The notes under the pieces: model-generated
Told to the model about the DNA's origin: nothing
The model's database searches: none
Seen by the model: the letters and a program-made list of their open reading frames with translations, nothing else
Program-made: the position numbers and the translations under genes
Origin: Maylandia zebra
Taxonomy: Eukaryota > Chordata > Actinopteri > Cichliformes > Cichlidae
Assembly (NCBI RefSeq): GCF_041146795.1
Contig: NC_135175.1
Span: 32,612,136 to 32,676,135 of the forward strand
Direction of reading: 5' to 3'
DNA length: 64,000 nucleotides
Shown: positions 24,701 through 34,124 of the stretch, one piece after another
How the letters are laid out: each line of letters opens with the position of its first letter
Position numbering within the stretch: the stretch's first letter is position 1

Positions 24701-27520
24701 CGTTTTAGTGAACCCTTCACAGCAAAACCCATCCCACACTCGTCACAAGTGTATGTTTTCTCTCTCTTTCTTGGTTGAGGTTTGTCGGCCTCCTGAGAGC
24801 GCTGACTTCTCGCTCCATGTTGGTCCTGCAGTGACAGAGATACAAACAGAGGCAGTGAGTGAAATGCAGTCGTGGACCAAACTCAACCTGAACAATCATT
24901 ATAATTTCCTTTATTTCCTTTATATTTGAAAATATAAAGGATATAATAAAGGCTTATCGTATTATTTTATTATATTATTTTACTGTATTATTTTTATGGA
25001 TTGGATTTATATAGCGCTTTTTGAGGCACCCAAAGTTCTTTACAATGCCCTATTCATTCACTCTCACATTCACACACTGGTGGAGGCAAGCTACAAGGCA
25101 AGCTTTTATTCATCAAAATAGATAGAAAAGACCAATGAGACCATCAAATAATTGAAATGCAGTCGTGGAACAAACTGAGCCGACTGTCTTCAGCACATCT
25201 CTGAGAAATGGTGTAGGTAACATATCCAAGGGGCACGTAGTTGGTTTCATGTGCATTATTATATCAGTGAGATGGGATAATGAAACCGGTTTAAATTCTG
25301 AAAAAAGGAATGAACATGTATGTGGTTCAGAGGGGTCTTGGGATGGGAGCGGGATATGTGCTCAGATATCATTAATTTTTTCAGTAAAGAATTTTTGAAA
25401 ATCCTCAGACGTGTGTGGGGCAGTCTCAGATATGATTGATGTGGTGGGATGCAAGACAGAGTTGATTGTATTGAATAGAACTTTAGGATTACCAGACTTC
25501 TTGTTAATGATCATGGAGAAATAATTTGCTCTTTCTACCTTGATGGTGCGCTGATAGTTATTTAAGCAATCTCTAAACACTTGATAAGAAACGTGGAGCT
25601 TATCTTTCTTCCATTTTCGTTCTGCTTTCCTGCATTCCTGCCTGACGGCACGAGTGACCTTATTTAGCCAAGGCTGAGTTTAAAATTTTTGCCGTCTACT
25701 TTTTAAAGGAGCAATTGAGTCCATTATGTTGGTACAAGCACAATTAAAACATGCAAGAAGCTCATCAGGATTATTGCTATGAGGAGAACTTTCATCAAAG
25801 GTGGCTAAAGGAGATGCAGCGAAGGCAGCTGAGAATTGGGGAGCAGTTTCAGGTGTTATAGGGAGTATAAGAGAGGGGGCCTGGGTTTGTTTGGGGGATG
25901 AGTGAGGAATTGGAATATTAAACAAAATGAAATTATGGTCAGACGGACACACATCAATCACTTCAACGCCAATCACTGAGAGCCCGATGACAAGATGAGG
26001 TCAAGAGTGTGGCCCTGCTTGTGTGTAGGGCCGTTGACAGACTGGGTCAGGTTAAATGAGTCCAAGAGTTGTAAAAACTCCCTAACCAAAGGTTTAGAGG
26101 GGCAACACATATGGATATTGAAGTCGCCAAGGATTAGAAGCCTATCAGTGGTTGGATAGAAAATCCGAAAATTCCTTAATGAAGTCTTTGTTAAGGTGAG
26201 GAGGCCTATAAGCTAGAGCACAGAGTACAGGAGAGGACAGATCCAGCAGTTGCAGTTCAAAACTGGTGTAGACATTTCTGGGTAGCATTCTACATTTAAA
26301 GTGATCTCTGAAAACTGTTGCCAGGCTGCCTCCACGACCAGCAGGTCCTAGGTGTGTTGAGGAAGTTACAGTTTTCAGGAGTCAGTTCCACAAAAGCAGC
26401 TAGATCATCAGTAGGTAGCCAAGTTCGAGTAATAAAGAGAAAGTCCAAGCCATGAGAAACAACCAAGTCACGGTATATGAAAGTCTTGTTCACCACGGAC
26501 CTTGCATTGACTAATGCCAATTTAAGTGGTGAAGAATCTGAGAATGAATGTGTGACAGCACCAGATGGTACAAATTCCAGATGCTGAATCGTATGGTTAA
26601 AAGGGGAATCATAGTTTCTCCATTTGTTCACACAGCCAAGTTAAAACCACGTTAGCCAGCATGCCACAGCCACGAATTACAGCCCAGTGCCAGAAAAGTG
26701 TCTTCATAGTTTTATTTTTGAAATACACCAATTTTTATATACTGCAGGAAAAAATAAATAAATATTATAATGCAAATTGCAAAAATTAAAACAAACTATT
26801 TCCAGCAGTGCAATATGAGTCCGAAGCATCCCAGAAACGACACAGAAAGTCATGAAGTCAAATATAACTTTTAAAAACAGCAGTATAGGCTCACAAGGCC
26901 CTGATGGTAAAAGGCTACATTTCCGCAAAACGACATCACTTCCGGTTTCGGGCAGGACATGGAGGACATGCGATAGTTCGCGCTGATGGAGTATGAAGTG
27001 TTACGAACAGCTGATCGGATCGGCAAAGCGTGTTTCTGGAATATTATGTCTTTGTTGCTGCAAGTGCTTTTTATGCAGTTTTTGCAAAGCTTTATGTGGA
27101 AGGAAACCGTGACTTAGGACAAGCTGATGGCATAAGATGTAAGTACAACTCCTCCGGTTTTCAAAAAGTAGTGCGCTAGCTTACGTGGTTGCAGTGCTAC
27201 CGGGATTTAAAAACAGTTACACAAAACGGAGCGTGCCCGCTCTGACCGGCTTTAAAGGGTTAATAAACTGGAAATGTAAAGCTTACATGTAAGTCCTCAT
27301 GTCTTGAAATCAGATATTGGGTCTGTACATGTGACATTATGTTTTTTCGTAAACTGAAAGATGCTGCAAAACAATCTGACGCAGAATATTTAGTGAAGTG
27401 ATTGTATATATAATAATATACAACACAGTCATATAACAGGTTGGGAGGATGAGAGTTTTAGACGTGACTGATTATTTGGTGAAACTGTGATATTTTCCTC
27501 ACCTTCTGTGTTGAGCTCAT
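21718..27520 (-). CDS. C2H2 zinc-finger protein, cluster copy B (12 fingers, long C-terminus)
   Basis: Same architecture as copy A: ATG exon 27503-27608 (coding 27503-27520, MSSTQK), six-finger exon 24229-24825 and last exon 21718-22389. Predicted length is about 428 residues. It is likely a nuclear DNA-binding regulator, target unknown. Fingers 1-6 include RHQVIH, KHQLIH and KHLVTH ends; fingers 7-12 follow after the KQSDTDGSSSQ linker. It is the only copy that reads past GLKSLPSL into a 31-residue tail (DHSESKETERSSSGFRVR and on), because it keeps 8 nt lost in A and D and lacks the stop seen in C. Finger 9 has a changed linker (HSEVTKN). Intron 3 is enlarged by a solo LTR and two SINEs, and intron 2 by a LINE. 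Confidence 0.8.
22839..23235. mobile_element. Solo LTR of an endogenous retrovirus-like element
   Basis: A 397-bp insertion starts TGTTACAGG and ends CCCCCACA, flanked by the 5-bp duplication TGATA (22834-22838, 23236-23240). The paralogous site in copy A (7922-7926) is uninterrupted. A TATA-like box (TATAAAAA) lies at 23098-23105. TG...CA ends, a 5-bp duplication and the absence of internal genes mark it as a solo LTR left by recombination. It lies in intron 3 of copy B. The exact retroelement family was not recognised. Confidence 0.82.
23381..23610 (-). mobile_element. tRNA-derived SINE in intron 3 of copy B
   Basis: Read from 23610 on the minus strand, the head contains box A TAGCTCAGTAGG and box B GGTTCGATTCC, both matching the Pol III consensus. 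The body ends in aaataaagtacactttcc and an A/G-rich tail (23381-23420). Copy A lacks it at the equivalent place (after 8078). Confidence 0.85.
23797..24153 (-). mobile_element. Second SINE family in intron 3 of copy B
   Basis: On the minus strand this begins gcacggtggcacggtggtta, a degenerate box A, followed by gttcaattcc as a degenerate box B. It then has the body common in percomorph genomes (words acatgcagtttgtggggata, gacctgtccagggtgtaccc) and ends in tggatggatgga. Copy A has no insertion here (8250). A 5' fragment of the same family lies at 38600-38700. Confidence 0.7.
24935..25110 (-). mobile_element. SINE/LINE 3' tail fragment with ATT-rich end
   Basis: The block ggattggatttatatagcgc and following 100 bp is shared with 55381-55485, and in both places an (ATT)n-like tract lies immediately to the left, as expected for a 3' microsatellite tail on the minus strand. 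The word TATATAGCGCTTTT links it to the SINE at 2763-3040. No tRNA head is present. Confidence 0.55.
25360..26640 (-). mobile_element. LINE ORF2 5' half (endonuclease), decayed
   Basis: Minus-strand readings in three frames give a CR1/L2-like endonuclease: LALVNARSVVNKTFIYRDLV (about 26530-26470), DFLFITRTWLPTDD, then VIDVCPSDHNFILFNIPIP (about 25965-25900) with the catalytic SDH, and finally the pre-RT linker DCLNNYQRTIKVERANYFSM (25570-25510). Frameshifts and stops are frequent and no reverse transcriptase follows. It lies in intron 2 of copy B, in the same strand as the host gene. Confidence 0.75.
26641..27260. other. Unassigned insertion in intron 2 of copy B with an exon-like ORF
   Basis: Sequence not shared with the other units. 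From about 27028 to 27140 one plus-strand frame is open (FLEYYVFVAASAFYAVFAKL then YVEGNRDLGQADGIR) and ends at a perfect donor GTAAGT (27138-27143). The hydrophobic piece could be a membrane segment. No second exon was found, and the surrounding sequence looks like repeat. Unit homology resumes at about 27270. Confidence 0.35.
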
Positions 27521-29044
27521 TGTTTCCTCTGTAGTGACTCAGCTGAGTCCAGATGGCTGAAAATGTTCCTCTGCTGCTCCGTCAGACTCTTCTCCTCCTG
27601 CTGATCAGCTGGGACACAAAACAGATCTTTGTTAGGCTCCACACTGCACTGAAGAGTCAAAGTGTCTCATATGTTCATCTGACAACACAAAGTACAAATT
27701 TCACTCTGATTGCTTGTAGAAATCTTGTGAGACGTGTTGTGCTGCAAAGTGAGGAAACTCTCTCACTCACTTATACTTCAGGAGGAACTTTGTGACATTG
27801 GCTCTAATATTCTAAGCAGCCCTTTACTATGACAGGGCCAGAAAGTCCTATTTGAAGGTTTGGGAGAAGGACCATGTTAAAGGTGGATTGGGGTTTATAC
27901 ACTTTGTTATGATACAGGTAAGGCTGTAAGAGCCTGAGAAGGTGTCCTGAATGAACCTCTAAAACCAGTTTTCAGCTAACGACTCTGCTTCAGTCTGGAA
28001 AACAGCAACTACAAGTTTTTAAAGACTCCATCAACAATTCACACCCAGCAACAGCCTGAACAGCTCCTCCTGTGGTTTCCACAAACAGGGACAGACCTGT
28101 CACTCCCCCACCCCACACTTTCAACTCCTTCAGCCCCCCAGTCCCACCACCTCCACCATTCCCCAACGACCACTGATCAAAGCTCATTGATCAAATGCTG
28201 TGATTGCAGCGACTCCCCAACTCTCTGTGAATGGTACTCATTGCCATTGATCAGCGGTCTTTGATTAATGAGCTTTGATCAGTGGTTTCAGTGCTTTCCT
28301 TCCTGCTTTGACTGCAGCTGTGTTTGACACAGGAAGACATTATTACATGTGTCACGATTATACTTTATTCTTTTTGGGGGAAGTGCAGCTTTAAACCTTC
28401 ACATGATTCAAGTCAACCCAACAAATCAATCTGAACAATCACAGGTGGGAAAAACTTCTGTAGATAAAAAAAAAAAAAAAAATTCAATCCACAACATGAT
28501 TAAAAACATGATTTCACCAAATCACCAGGAGCTGCACATTAACCACCACAATATATTTTATTCTCTGTGCTTTCAAATATGAACACTGTTTACTTTCATC
28601 TCTGTTTCATTAGTTTTTGTTAACATCTTCCTGTGCATCACTTTACAGCAGCCAGACTCATTAAAATGAGACTTTGTAGGAGTTCACTTCCTCTCATGTG
28701 TTCATCCACAGCAGCTGGACAATAAAGTTTATTGTGACCCTGATACTGCAGCAGATCGCTCTCATCCATTTCCTGTTATCACTTCAAATAGAAACGAGGC
28801 TGTAGAGGTTTGGTGCAGGCAGAAAAACAGCTGCAGGGACAATGAAAAGACTTTTCTGCTCCAACTTCTCCCAGCATGCTGAGCTAATGATTAGTTGGTG
28901 TTTTTCTCCAAACACTCTCTCACTCTTCTCTCAACGTGTTCACAATAAACTGTGAACAGACACCGAGGAGAGCAGCAGAAGACCTCATTCAGGAGCTAAA
29001 CTCAACATGAACTGAACTCACAGTAAAGTTAGCTCGGTGCTTAC

Positions 29045-29210
29045 CTTTAGATGAGCCCACAAACCGAGAGAAACTCCGCGATGAAGCTGCAACTCTTTCC
29101 AAACACAGGAAACAGATCAGGGAGCAGAGACCCACGTGGTTCACGCTGATCTCAGCTACGATCCAGGAGACAAGGGTGGGCAGATCGATGCAGATATCGA
29201 TCCAAACGTT
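29045..29210 (-). other. Putative 5' non-coding exon of zinc-finger copy B
   Basis: Same block as 12179-12345, ending CATCTAAAG with donor GTAAGC at the 29045/29044 boundary. It would splice to the acceptor just above 27608. Upstream sequence to about 29390 differs from copy A but is shared in part with copies C and D, so the unit and any promoter probably extend to there. Confidence 0.5.
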
Positions 29211-29397
29211 GGTATTACTTTATTCTCTTTGAATGAAAAAGCAGCTCTCTGTGCAAACACCTCTTCTCGTGGAGCGTCCTTACTTTGTTCCGCCCTGTCA
29301 CTACCCGATCCGTACCGGAAACCCGATCGGTACCCCGCATGCGCAAGTCTTACGTCACTTCCTCTCTTTGCCAACATTCAATATATTAGAATGATCG

Positions 29398-31530
29398 GAT
29401 GACACTACATTATTCCTAAAAGATGAAAATCAAATCTCTATTGCTATTGAAACAATCTCCACATTTTCCAAAGTTTCTGGATTGTACTTGAATATTCCTA
29501 AATGTGAACTTATGGCGATAAAAGAATGTTCGAAAACAGCTTTGTGTAACATTCCAACAAAACAAGAAGTTTGTTATTTAAGATAAGATAAGATAAGATA
29601 ACCTTTATTAGTCCCACACGTGGGAAATTTGTTTTGTCACAGCAGGAAGTGGACAGTGCAAAAGTTATGAGGCAAAAATTAGAATACAATAAGAATAAAT
29701 ACAGTACACAACTGTACAGAATAGAATAAAATACTATATACAGTAGAATAAAATAAAATAAATATACAATAAGATAAAAATAGAATACAAATACAAATAC
29801 TATATACAACTGAGTAAAAATACAACGATGACAGAAAGGATTATTTAGGTATCATAATAACCAAAAATCAGGAAAGTAGAATCACTCAAAATTTTTATCC
29901 TATTCTAGAGAAACTCAAACACAGATTTAATCAGTGGCTCTTAAGAGATTTGTCGTTAAAAGGCAGAATATTAATAACTAAAGCAGAAGGCATCTCTCGT
30001 CTTACATACGCTGCATTGGCATTGCACCTTGATAAAAAACTTATAAAAGAGGTTGATAAGTTACTTTTCAACTTTATCTGGAAAAATAGGACACACTACA
30101 TTAGAAAAACAGTTCTTATGAACTCCTGTGTCAATGGAGGACTTAATGTGTTAGATTTTAACACTTTAAATAGCACATTCAAAATAAATTGGTTGAAGAA
30201 TCTAATTACTAATCCTACTTCCATTTGGAATACTATACCTGTGTTCATGTTTTCTAAGTTAGGTGGCACTGAATTTTTCCTTACTTGTAATTTTGATATT
30301 GATAAAATCCCTTTAAAAATCTCTGCTTTTCATCGTCAAGCTTTTTTAGCATGGACTCTTATTTACAAGCATAACTTTAGTCCACACAGTCATTATATCT
30401 GGAATAACAAGGATGTTTTATTTAAAAGAAAATCTCTCTTCTTAGATAGTTGGTTTAAGAATAACATTATTTTAGTCAACCAATTATTTGATTCAAATGG
30501 TACGATTTTCTCCTATGAAGAATTTTGTTTACATTTCTATTTAGCTATAAATTGTCATGATTATACCAAAGTATTTGGCTCAATACCATCAGGGGTTTGT
30601 ATGCTGTTTAAGAATCAACCTAATATCACTTCATTCCACAGGCCGTTGGCATCTCCCATACAAACTTTTGTTGGCAAGATTTGCTTTTCTAAGCAATCTA
30701 AAAACAGCAATAAATCGATTAGAGCTTTATTTCAGAGTACCATAACCACGCTACCATATGTCATTTTTTTCTTGAACCAGCTGTCAGATGGTATTATGTG
30801 GAACGAAGTTTGGAAACTCCCTAATCAGTTTTTAATTACCAACAAAATTAAAGATATTTCTTATAAATTAATACACAGAATTTATCCTTCTAAAGATTAT
30901 CTTCAAAGCAAATTCAAATTAGACATTGATACAAGCTGTAGCTTTTGTAAAACTTCCAAGGAATCTACTATACATCTTTTTTGGTTTTGTAACCTTGTAC
31001 AAGATTTTTAGCAGAGTTTATGTGTTTTTATTTCAGAAAATATATTTAAAGGATTTGTACTGTTTTGGAAATATGTTTTGTTTGGTCTACACAAAAACCA
31101 AAGACAATTACACTTTGATAACAGATATATGATTAACTTGTTACTTTTAATGGCTAAATTTCATATTCACAAGTCCAAATGTTTAGGAAGACATCCCTCT
31201 TTTTATGTATTCTCCTTTGAACTTGTACAGAATCTTAACTCAATTAAGAACTCCACTAACCCAAAAGCTATAAAAACTATTGGTGTTTGTGAAAAAATCA
31301 AGATCTTTCAATCACTTTATTCTTTGGCTTGATCAGTTACTTTCCCCCTAGCATATTTATATTGTTGTTTCTGAATACTGTTCGTGTATTTGTTTATCTA
31401 TGCATACAATTCTTTTGTAAGTACAACACCATTATTGTAGTACTGTTTAATTCCGTTTTGTATTGTACTGATGTTTAAATAAAGGTTTGAGAAAAAAATA
31501 TATATATATAAAAAAAAAAAAAAAAAAAAA
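29398..31530 (+). mobile_element. L1/Tx1-type LINE, 5' truncated, with poly(A) tail
   Basis: ORF2 sequence begins at the catalytic box of reverse transcriptase (DDTTLFLKDENQ at 29398) and continues through the typical thumb and connection block (LSLKGRILITKAEGISRLTY at 29953) to the C-terminal cysteine motif (CSFCKTSKESTIHLFWFC, ending near 31000). A TAG at 31009-31011 interrupts it and the frame continues to 31332. An AATAAA-like signal at 31478 precedes poly(A) at 31510-31530. A 260-bp LINE tail is inserted at 29581-29840; outside that insertion the frame is otherwise unbroken from 29398 to 31008. Coding strand is plus, opposite to the zinc-finger genes. Confidence 0.85.
29581..29840 (-). 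mobile_element. LINE 3' end nested in the L1/Tx1 LINE
   Basis: A 5'-truncated LINE tail on the minus strand with a short (TTATC)n 3' end, flanked by a 7-bp target duplication TTATTTA (29574-29580, 29841-29847). It carries the words cctttattagtcccacacgt and tttgtcacagcaggaagtgg. A longer copy of the same tail is at 35381-35790. The Rex1/L2-like assignment is from general resemblance. Confidence 0.8.
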
Positions 31531-31544
31531 ACACCCAGCACGCC

Positions 31545-32456
31545 CCTGCGGGCGGTTTATCCTTCAAGCTCGGGTCCTCTACCAGAGGCCTGGGAGCTTG
31601 AGGGTCCTGCACAGTATCTTAGCTGTTCCCAGGACTGCGCTCTTCTGGACAGAGATCTCCGATGTTATTCCCGGGATCTGCTGGAGCCACTCGCCTAGCT
31701 TGGGAGTCACTGCACCTAGTGCTCCGATTACCACTGGGACCACCGTTACCTTCACCCTCCACATCCTCTCGAGCTCTTCTCTGAGCCCTTGGTATTTCTC
31801 CAGCTTCTCGTGTTCCTTCTTCCTGATATTGCTGTCATTCGGAACCGCTACATCGATCACTACGGCCGCCTTCTTCTGTTTGTCTACCACCACTATGTCC
31901 GGTTGGTTAGCCACCACCATTTTGTCCGTCTGTATCTGGAAGTCCCACAGGATCTTAGCTCGGTCATTCTCCACCACCCTTGGGGGCATCTTCCATTTTG
32001 ACCTCGGGACTTCCAGGTTATACTCGGCACAGATGTTCCTGTACACTATGCCGGCCACTTGGTTATGGCGTTCCATGTATGCCTTGCCTGCTAGCATCTT
32101 GCACCCTGCTGTTATGTGCTGGATTGTCTCTGGGGCATCTTTACACAGCCTGCACCTGAGGTCTTGCCTGGTGTGATAGACCCCAGCCTCTATGGATCTT
32201 GTGCTCAGAGCTTGTTTTTGTGCTGCCATGATTAGTGCCTCTGTGCTGTCTTTCAGTCCAGCCACTGGTAGGATTTCTGGATATCAGCCACCTCCTCTAT
32301 CTGCCGGTGGTACATACCGTGCAGGGGCCTGTCTTTATGTCAGTGGCTTCTATCTCCTCCTTTGGCCAGCCTATTACCCCAGCAGGGTACCTGATCACGG
32401 GCAGGGCATACGTGTTGATGGCCCGGATCTTGTTCTTACCGTTCAGCTCTGAACGG
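31545..32456 (-). pseudogene. LINE fragment with restriction-like endonuclease
   Basis: The minus-strand ORF 32265-31579 (228 codons) encodes the C-terminal part of a non-LTR retrotransposon of the RLE type (R2/R4/NeSL group). It has a CCHC zinc motif (CRLCKDAPETIQHITAGC) followed by the nuclease core: QPDIVVVDKQ, then VVIDVAVP. Upstream, in another frame (about 32450-32330), are LNGKNKIRAINTYALPVIRY and IGWPKEEIEATDIKT, part of the preceding domain. From memory of this abundant fish family, about 65 residues appear to be missing between the two parts. The 3' end abuts the poly(A) tail of the L1 element. Confidence 0.75.
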
Positions 32457-32460
32457 TAAG

Positions 32461-32876
32461 ATGAGATATATAGATATCTATATCTATATATCTATATAGA
32501 TATAGATATCTATATAGATATAGATATCTATATAGATATAGATATCTATATATCTATATAGATATAGATATCTATATCTATATATCTATATAGATATAGA
32601 TATCTATATATCTATATAGATATAGATATCTATATCTATATATCTATATAGATATCTGTATCAAGCTGTTGAGAAATGCTAGGAGCTAACTGGGCGCTAA
32701 CCGTATCATTCAAATATATCTATATATATCTATATCTATATCTATATATATAGATATATATAGATATAGATATATATAGATATATATAGATATAGATATA
32801 GATATATATAGATATAGATATATTTGAATGATACGGTTAGCGCCCAGTTAGCTCCTAGCATTTCTCAACAGCTTTT
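32461..32876. repeat. AT-rich tandem array plus long palindrome
   Basis: 32463-32656 is built of tatagatatc/tatatctata repeats. 32663-32716 (aagctgttgagaaatgctag and on) is repeated inverted at 32823-32874, with a (TATATC)n core between, so 32663-32874 is one long hairpin with arms of over 50 bp and a self-complementary loop. One diverged arm alone is present at 42409-42460. It looks like a foldback or palindromic MITE. Confidence 0.8.
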
Positions 32877-32929
32877 TCATTGCTCAAAATAAGCGTCACA
32901 CTCACAGGAGGCCGGTAAACCAGTTGAAA

Positions 32930-33160
32930 CGGTGTGCAATTTATCAAGACTCAACCCCAGGTAGGCCAATTATGGATCTTCGGATCAACATTATGTCAGC
33001 AGCTGTTCTCAACTGTGAACTACGTTAAAAACAAACACCGTTCACGCCTCACAGATGACAGCTTACAGTCCTGTGTAAAGATGAAAGGGACTTGGTACAG
33101 CCCCGATTTGCAGATGCTGTGCGCAGAGGTTCAGGAGCAGAACCTCTCCGCTCAGGTGCG
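32930..33160 (+). pseudogene. hAT-type transposase C-terminal fragment
   Basis: The plus strand reads LWIFGSTLCQQLFSTVNYVK followed by NKHRSRLTDDSLQSCVKM, the dimerisation block of hAT transposases of the GTF2IRD2-like group. Nothing of the catalytic core is present nearby, so this is a remnant. Confidence 0.6.
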
Positions 33161-33237
33161 TCCGCCTGAGCGTTTATACCGCTGTCTGCTTTGGTCGCAA
33201 AGCCATCATGGATGTCTGTGGAGATCTGGCTTTTTTT

Positions 33238-33425
33238 AGATTCAGTTAAAATCAAGGCACTCGAAAAGATCCTCTGGAAAAGAGTAATATTCTTGAAACA
33301 GAGTTTAATACACAGAATTATAAGGACAGTAAGAAATTACACACAGAATATAGCGAGACAGTTAGCAGAAAGCAAAGTGAAGCGAACCCCATGGTGAAGA
33401 GCCTTTAAGCACAAACATAACAAAT
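33238..33425. repeat. Dispersed repeat pair, member 1 (partner 45594-45790)
   Basis: The words gagtttaatacacagaat, tatagcgagaca and ctttaagcacaaaca occur in the same order at 45594-45790, with about 20% divergence by eye. Class unknown; it could be part of an LTR. Confidence 0.5.
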
Positions 33426-34080
33426 TTGCAAAGGGATAACAAACAGTCGTTATAATTAATCACACATTGAAATATCAGACAAATCAACAATACAGCTCTT
33501 CCAATTAGCTGCTCGTTAATATTATGCTGAACACAGTCCAAAAGATTCAACAAGTCACATCAGTCTCTGTCTGTCTACTGTTTACTATAATAGCCAAGAA
33601 GCTAAAAAAGGTAAACAGCAGTTTTCTCAATTCCTACTGAGTGTTATCGTTTCAGGACAATACCAGGTAAGCAGATGTGTCGTTTACTTTTGTGGGATTT
33701 TACACAACCCAGGAAAAATAATTAATACATAATAGGCTTGGAGTGAAGATATGAATCATAATCAAGCAGCCCGCCCCCTCCCCTTTCGACAGGTTGTGTG
33801 TGAGACTTCAGCACAGCATCAAGCAGGCGCACCGAGGGCCCTGACACTCAGTTTTTACATATATGCTGTCAACGTTAACGCTGTCATCAAGATTGACACA
33901 ATTACAATTTTTAACCCATCTGGAGCGCAGAATGCACGAACTTTGGACAAACTGTCCGAAATACATTGACAGAGACATTTCAGGGATTTCTGATTTCTGC
34001 GCTCCAGAACGGATTAACTGTGTAAAATTTTTAATCACGTAATCGTGATGTCAGCATTGACATTAAGTTTAACCCTCAAA
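33426..34080. other. No gene seen
   Basis: Short ORFs only. A fragment near 33680-33710 (gtgggattttacacaaccca) resembles, inverted, 42710-42735, so part of this is repeated, but no element could be defined. Confidence 0.3.
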
Positions 34081-34124
34081 CCTCAAGAGAATCTTTCCTT
34101 CTCTTCAGATTCACTGTGATCCAG

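Noticed and set aside
31487-32176. 229-codon plus-strand ORF over the RLE LINE
   Set aside because: It is antisense to the recognised retrotransposon ORF and begins in the poly(A) tail of the neighbouring L1.
32461-32660. CRISPR-like or satellite array
   Set aside because: There are no unique spacers of constant length; the units are short AT-rich self-complementary words.
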